This document shows positions 5,499-8,622 of a stretch of 8,622 nt of DNA, piece by piece (the stretch's first letter is position 1; each line of letters starts with the position of its first letter). The DNA is taken from NCBI GenBank assembly GCA_946494345.1, contig CAMMBX010000041.1:1-8622 (forward strand), given 5' to 3'. The notes under the pieces were generated by a model. The model was not told the origin of the DNA and ran no database searches. It saw only the letters and a list, made by a program, of their open reading frames with translations. The DNA comes from an uncultured Mycoplasmatota bacterium. Lineage in GTDB: Bacteria > Bacillota_I > Bacilli_A > RF39 > UBA660. The translations under genes and the position numbers were made by a program.

Positions 5499-6567
5499 CT
5501 GTTTCAATTTGCTTAGTATCTTTAAATTCTACTTTATTAATACTTTCAAACTTTTTACTAATTTTATCAGTTGTAATAGAAACATTTTCAACATCTTTAT
5601 TAACTGCTTGAATACTACGAGATAATTTATCCCATCTTTCTTTATATCTTGCAAATTCTAAACTAAGTTTATTAAGTTCTTCATGGATTATAGAAGTATA
5701 TTTATCTTTTTCCATATTTTTTATAATCATTTGGATTACTGTTAAAGTTGACATTAGAGTGGTAGGAGAAGTTAACCATACTCTTCTCTTATAAGCATAT
5801 TCTATTAAATCAGAATGATAAGCATTAATTTCTGCAAATATGGCTTCAGCAGGTAAAAACATAATAGCTTGATCACTTGTAACTCCATCTATTATATATT
5901 TACTACTAATAGCATCTATGTGTTTCTTTACATCAGCTTTAAAGGCTTTGGTAGCATCTTCTCGTTCTCTTTTAGATAAATCTTTATCTACCATAATTTG
6001 ATAATGTTCTAAAGGAAATTTAGAGTCAATAGCAATTGTACCTAATGGTTCAGGAGCGAAAAGAATGGAATCAGCAATTGTACCATTAGGAAGAGTATAT
6101 TGTAATCTATAAATAGAATCATTACCTTCTCCAAAGACATTTACTAAAATATGCTTTAGATTTACTTCTCCATAGATACCTCTTGTTTTTTTATCAGTCA
6201 AAATACTTTGTAGGGAAATAATATCAGTTGATAAAGTATCTATTTTCTTTTGGGCTTCATCAATTTTACTAAGTCTTTCTATTACTGAAGTAAAAGTCTT
6301 ATTAGTTTTTTCAAAGTTTTGATTAATTCGTTCATTAACTCCTTCGTTGATAGCAAGTAATCTTCTTTCTAAGCTTTCGTTTAATTTAGTAAAATCTTCA
6401 GTTAAATTTTTAGTTAAATTATCTTTAAAATCATTTAATTCTTTAATAGTATTAATTTCTAAATTATTAAGTCTATCTGTTATTTTAGATTCATTAATAT
6501 TTTTCATTAATGAAATAACTATTAAAATGATTATTAATACTAATAATATTATAATTAAGTAGTCCAT
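5488..6567 (-). CDS. rmuC: DNA recombination protein RmuC homologue
   Basis: A 359-residue RmuC-family protein, a membrane-tethered protein linked in E. coli to limiting inversions at short repeats. An N-terminal transmembrane helix (about 3-20, YLIIILLVLIIILIVISL) is followed by a long coiled-coil region (about 23-122, with repeated Asn/Glu/Leu/Lys heptad-like pattern). The conserved core then shows RGIYGE (129-134), IADSILF (Asp166), IAIDSKFPLE (181-183 = DSK), MFLPAEAIFAE (236-246) and WLTSPTTLMSTL (264-275). The Asp166 plus Asp-x-Lys arrangement is consistent with the nuclease-like PD-(D/E)xK fold proposed for this family. I start at ATG 6567, eight bases after AAAGGA; this puts the membrane helix at the very N-terminus, while earlier starts add a stretch that contains the promoter. 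Its own promoter and terminator bracket it. Confidence 0.93.
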   Translation of the reverse strand: MDYLIIILLVLIIILIVISLMKNINESKITDRLNNLEINTIKELNDFKDNLTKNLTEDFTKLNESLERRLLAINEGVNERINQNFEKTNKTFTSVIERLSKIDEAQKKIDTLSTDIISLQSILTDKKTRGIYGEVNLKHILVNVFGEGNDSIYRLQYTLPNGTIADSILFAPEPLGTIAIDSKFPLEHYQIMVDKDLSKREREDATKAFKADVKKHIDAISSKYIIDGVTSDQAIMFLPAEAIFAEINAYHSDLIEYAYKRRVWLTSPTTLMSTLTVIQMIIKNMEKDKYTSIIHEELNKLSLEFARYKERWDKLSRSIQAVNKDVENVSITTDKISKKFESINKVEFKDTKQIETEKA

Positions 6568-6591
6568 AAAATTCATCCTTTCTATATATAT

Positions 6592-6621
6592 AATATACAT
6601 CTTAGAACAAATTTTCGTCAA
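6592..6621 (-). promoter_or_regulatory. rmuC promoter (TTGACG-18-TATATT)
   Basis: TTGACG at 6616-6621 and TATATT at 6592-6597 on the minus strand are separated by 18 bases, immediately after the stop codon of the rhodanese gene. The -10 is followed by an AT-rich stretch leading to the rmuC ribosome-binding site. Because no terminator lies between the rhodanese gene and this promoter, rmuC could also receive read-through. Confidence 0.6.
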
Positions 6622-6624
6622 GAA

Positions 6625-6891
6625 TTATTTCTCATAACCATTCTTTATACTATAAGTATGATAGCCTTTATCATTTAATAGTTTAGATAATCTTTTACTG
6701 CTAAAGCCTGTTTCACATATTAAATAATAGATTTTGTCAAAAGATAAGTATTTATCAGGCATAGTTCTAAGTACTCTTAATGGAATATTTATAGAATTTT
6801 TAATATGTCCTCTTTCATATAAGTAATGTTCTCTTATATCAATGATATTAATATTATCTAAATATTTTATTTCTTCATAATCAATTTCCAT
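6625..6891 (-). CDS. Single-domain rhodanese-like sulfurtransferase
   Basis: An 88-residue cytosolic protein that forms one minimal rhodanese domain, comparable with GlpE/PspE-type proteins. It has the N-terminal signature IIDIREHYLYERGHIKNSINIPL (about 17-39; the DxRE and GHI-x-x-(A/S)-INIP pattern). The catalytic loop begins with Cys in YYLICETGFSSKRLSKLL: a six-residue C-x-x-G-x-S loop, so the nucleophile that carries the persulfide is present. It should transfer sulfane sulfur from a donor such as thiosulfate or a persulfide, or act as a sulfur carrier; the true partner is not evident. I start at ATG 6891, six bases after AGGTG; the in-frame GTG at 6900 is part of that site. It lies between the surface-protein terminator and rmuC, with no obvious functional link to either. 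Confidence 0.88.
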   Translation of the reverse strand: MEIDYEEIKYLDNINIIDIREHYLYERGHIKNSINIPLRVLRTMPDKYLSFDKIYYLICETGFSSKRLSKLLNDKGYHTYSIKNGYEK

Positions 6892-6907
6892 ACATAACAC
6901 CTAGAAT

Positions 6908-6935
6908 ATTATATGTAAAAAAGAAAAAGAGTTAA
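6908..6935 (-). promoter_or_regulatory. Possible promoter of the rhodanese gene (TTAACT-16-TATAAT)
   Basis: A perfect TATAAT (6908-6913) lies 16 bases after TTAACT (6930-6935), which is also the 3' arm of the preceding terminator stem. Transcription would start near 6901, on or just before the AGGTG ribosome-binding site, so the leader would be extremely short. The rhodanese gene may instead depend on read-through of the terminator. Confidence 0.35.
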
Positions 6936-6947
6936 GGACTCTTAACT
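6917..6947 (-). terminator. Rho-independent terminator after the FGE-like surface protein gene
   Basis: AGTTAAG (6941-6947 on the minus strand) pairs exactly with CTTAACT (6930-6936) around the loop AGTC, followed by CTTTTTCTTTTTT. It begins eight bases after the TAA stop. If the gene is a retroelement target, the same hairpin is in the place where a target-site hairpin would be expected (see findings). Confidence 0.8.
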
Positions 6948-6955
6948 AGATAACT

Positions 6956-8622
6956 TTAGATTGTTGCAACTAAGCGGAAGGAACCGACAGAGTAAGGAGC
7001 ACCAATAGTATAGCTTGTGGCATCGAAATGAAATATACCTGCTCCATTTATACTACTAGAATGCATAGAACTTCCACTACGACATAGCCAAGAACGCACT
7101 TCACTAACTATGCTATGATAATCACCATACCAGCCTGAAGTTTCTGATAAACCGTGGGATATACAAGATGTTCCATTACATGCTGTACTTACATTACTAC
7201 TTGTATATTTATCATAATATTTTGATTCTGGCATTGTAGAAAATCCACTATCTCCAATAACATCATTATAATTACCCATTACATATTCCCATGACCCTCC
7301 ACTCATATCATATATTCCGTAGATATTTCCTGTTGTTGAGGCTCCTGTTCCACTTATATCTATATCATAAGTATATTGGCATCCATAATCTGTATTTTCA
7401 TTACTAGGTGCACCATAACTACAACCTGTTATATATTGGCCACTTTTATTTTGATATATCTCTTTATTTACGCCTATAAAATTAGTATTTCCTAACTTTC
7501 CATATTTACTTTGTGATAAATAAGAAACTATTGCCCATTCACTATTTTTCATCATATGTGTATCAGTTGTACTTTCTATTCCATATCTATTTCCTGCATC
7601 ATTCATTTTTAAACTTACATTAAATGCATTACTTACATTTATTCCCCTCCAACTTGTTACATTTGGTTTTATTATAGCATCTAATTCTGTTGTATTTCCT
7701 CCTCCATCCGTTGCAGAAGGATTACTACTACTGGTCTCAAACTTTCCTACCCATATGCCTCGTAATTCTTCATCACCAAAGGTAAAAGCATCAGGGGTAT
7801 ACCAACTATTATCTTTTATTCCTTCACTAACTATATACTTTGCTGTTCCTCTATCTTTCTTATTCTCTGATATAAACTTTATATCGATCTCTCCTGGTAA
7901 AGCAAGAGTTGGTGTTGTATCTAAATAATTTCCTTGTTTTCCATAATAGTTTGTGCCATCCTCACTTCCTATTGTGTAACTATATCTTGGTATCCATACC
8001 CACATTGTCTCTATATCATCCATATTTACTACTGTTCCATTAGAAGCATTCTTATATGTATCTCTTGTTGATGATGATACGGTTACAGCATTAGCCCACT
8101 TCTGTTCATTATAGTTATACCAATCATTATTTGTGTTTGTTACATCAGCTTTTATCCAGTTGGTTCCATTATAAGTTACGGGAATCATTCCATTATCTAA
8201 TACTGGAGCATTTGGACTATTCTGTTCTCTATCGAAACTCTCTACTACTATCTTACTTTGATGAGTTTTTCCTTGTGCTTCATTTCCAGCATTCTCATCT
8301 AACCACATTCTTAATTCATAGGTTACATCTTCACTTGGTTCTAAAGTATCTTCTCCTATTATTTCAAAAGTACCTTTACCATAGTTACTTACTCTTACTA
8401 CCCCACTATCATAACCATTAGAGCCTGTTATTCTCATCTTCAAATAACTATTATCTAAAGTATTATTACTATCTTCTTCTAATGATACATGATAATAGGC
8501 ATTTATATTTCCTGTATTTGTTATTGTAAAAGTATATGGCGTTGTCTTTAATCCTTGATTATCTGAGATAGGGGCAGTATTATCTAGATTAATAGTATCT
8601 CCTTCACTAAAATCAACCTTTA
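6956..8622 (-). CDS. Large extracellular protein with FGE-sulfatase-like (C-type-lectin-fold) C-terminus, 5' partial
   Basis: The frame is open to the window edge, so the N-terminus with any signal peptide is missing; 554 residues are visible (numbered from the edge). The TTG at 8443 is internal, since homologous-looking sequence continues upstream. Residues 1 to about 130 look like a secreted beta-sandwich: PYTFTITNTGNINAYYHVSLEE, then GKGTFEIIGEDTLEPSEDVTYELRMWLDE and KIVVESFD. A linker (about 139-180: MIPVTYNGTNWIKADVTN, WYNYNEQKWANAV) leads to MWVWIPRYSYTI and an FGE-like domain with GIYDMSGGSWEYVMGN (435-450) and a final GSFRLVATI (546-554), matching the W-E-W-V and GFR landmarks of that fold. 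Five Cys occur at 400, 414, 481, 486 and 513, perhaps disulfides. I do not see the paired catalytic Cys of true formylglycine-generating enzymes in their usual setting, so a binding or adhesion role is more likely. Followed by a terminator. Confidence 0.8.
   Translation of the reverse strand, partial: KVDFSEGDTINLDNTAPISDNQGLKTTPYTFTITNTGNINAYYHVSLEEDSNNTLDNSYLKMRITGSNGYDSGVVRVSNYGKGTFEIIGEDTLEPSEDVTYELRMWLDENAGNEAQGKTHQSKIVVESFDREQNSPNAPVLDNGMIPVTYNGTNWIKADVTNTNNDWYNYNEQKWANAVTVSSSTRDTYKNASNGTVVNMDDIETMWVWIPRYSYTIGSEDGTNYYGKQGNYLDTTPTLALPGEIDIKFISENKKDRGTAKYIVSEGIKDNSWYTPDAFTFGDEELRGIWVGKFETSSSNPSATDGGGNTTELDAIIKPNVTSWRGINVSNAFNVSLKMNDAGNRYGIESTTDTHMMKNSEWAIVSYLSQSKYGKLGNTNFIGVNKEIYQNKSGQYITGCSYGAPSNENTDYGCQYTYDIDISGTGASTTGNIYGIYDMSGGSWEYVMGNYNDVIGDSGFSTMPESKYYDKYTSSNVSTACNGTSCISHGLSETSGWYGDYHSIVSEVRSWLCRSGSSMHSSSINGAGIFHFDATSYTIGAPYSVGSFRLVATI
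6959..7081 (-). other. Candidate DGR-type variable region at the 3' end of the surface protein gene
   Basis: The final 41 codons encode the end of the C-type-lectin-like fold, RSGSSMHSSSINGAGIF to GSFRLVATI. From the CGT at 7079-7081 to the CGC before the final LVATI, 29 of 36 codons end in T or C, as expected if they derive from AAT/AAC codons of an adenine-rich template. The last part is unusually GC-rich for this genome: 12 of 22 bases at 6966-6987 are G or C, which could act as the fixed 3' initiation sequence. No template copy or reverse transcriptase is in the window. The same features could arise from ordinary family conservation, so this is a hypothesis. Confidence 0.35.

Noticed and set aside
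6347..6562. Plus-strand ORF of 71 codons inside rmuC with a hydrophobic end
   Set aside because: It is the antisense of the coiled-coil and transmembrane part of RmuC; the hydrophobicity comes from AT-rich antisense codons.
8131..8421. Plus-strand ORF of 96 codons inside the surface protein gene
   Set aside because: Leu/His/Tyr-rich antisense shadow with no family resemblance.
8441..8443. TTG at 8443 as the start of the surface protein
   Set aside because: The frame stays open to the window edge and the upstream residues (TFTITNTGNINAYYHVSLEE) look like part of the same beta-sandwich; there is no ribosome-binding site before the TTG.
6956..8622. Active formylglycine-generating or sulfatase-modifying enzyme
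   Set aside because: Only the fold landmarks are visible; the usual catalytic Cys pair context is not, and the attached extracellular-type beta domain fits a binding protein better.
1..8622. Alternative genetic code with TGA as Trp
   Set aside because: TGA ends ymfF and the small membrane ORF at sensible positions, and Trp is encoded by TGG throughout.

Overview
The window is a compact, AT-rich stretch in which every supported gene lies on the minus strand, so transcription runs from high to low coordinates. Gene content and style suggest a low-GC Firmicutes or Mollicutes-related gut bacterium (an uncultured Bacilli lineage such as RF39, by inference). The clues are a YmfF/YmfH M16 pair, a YjbA/UPF0736-like protein, RmuC, a small lipoprotein and a large surface protein with a formylglycine-generating-enzyme (FGE)-like C-terminus. 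TGA is used as a stop (ymfF and the small membrane ORF) and Trp is TGG, so the code is standard and not the Mycoplasma code.

In transcription order: (1) a large extracellular protein, cut off at its 5' end by the window edge (6956 to the edge), closed by a rho-independent terminator; (2) a single-domain rhodanese (6625-6891); (3) rmuC with its own promoter and a terminator that contains its stop codon (5488-6567); (4) a probable operon of an unlisted small two-helix membrane ORF (5204-5410), a YjbA-like protein starting at TTG (4554-5207) and a lipoprotein (3967-4503), closed by a terminator; (5) deoD, ymfF and ymfH tightly packed (3731 down to 436); (6) rplS (4-348), with a promoter buried in the end of ymfH and a 5' leader hairpin that resembles an L19 autoregulatory leader.

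Most of the region is housekeeping: ribosomal protein, purine salvage, a peptidase pair and a DNA-maintenance protein. The unusual signals are at two ends. The last ~120 bases of the FGE-like surface protein have the position, fold and codon pattern of a diversity-generating-retroelement variable region, with a GC-rich 3' end and a hairpin just beyond it; no reverse transcriptase or template repeat is in the window, so this is a hypothesis. The small membrane ORF has a clean reading frame and a ribosome-binding site but no ATG, GTG or TTG at its beginning, pointing to ATT/ATC initiation or a damaged start. A perfect 14-bp inverted repeat directly before the deoD ribosome-binding site may be a regulatory element.
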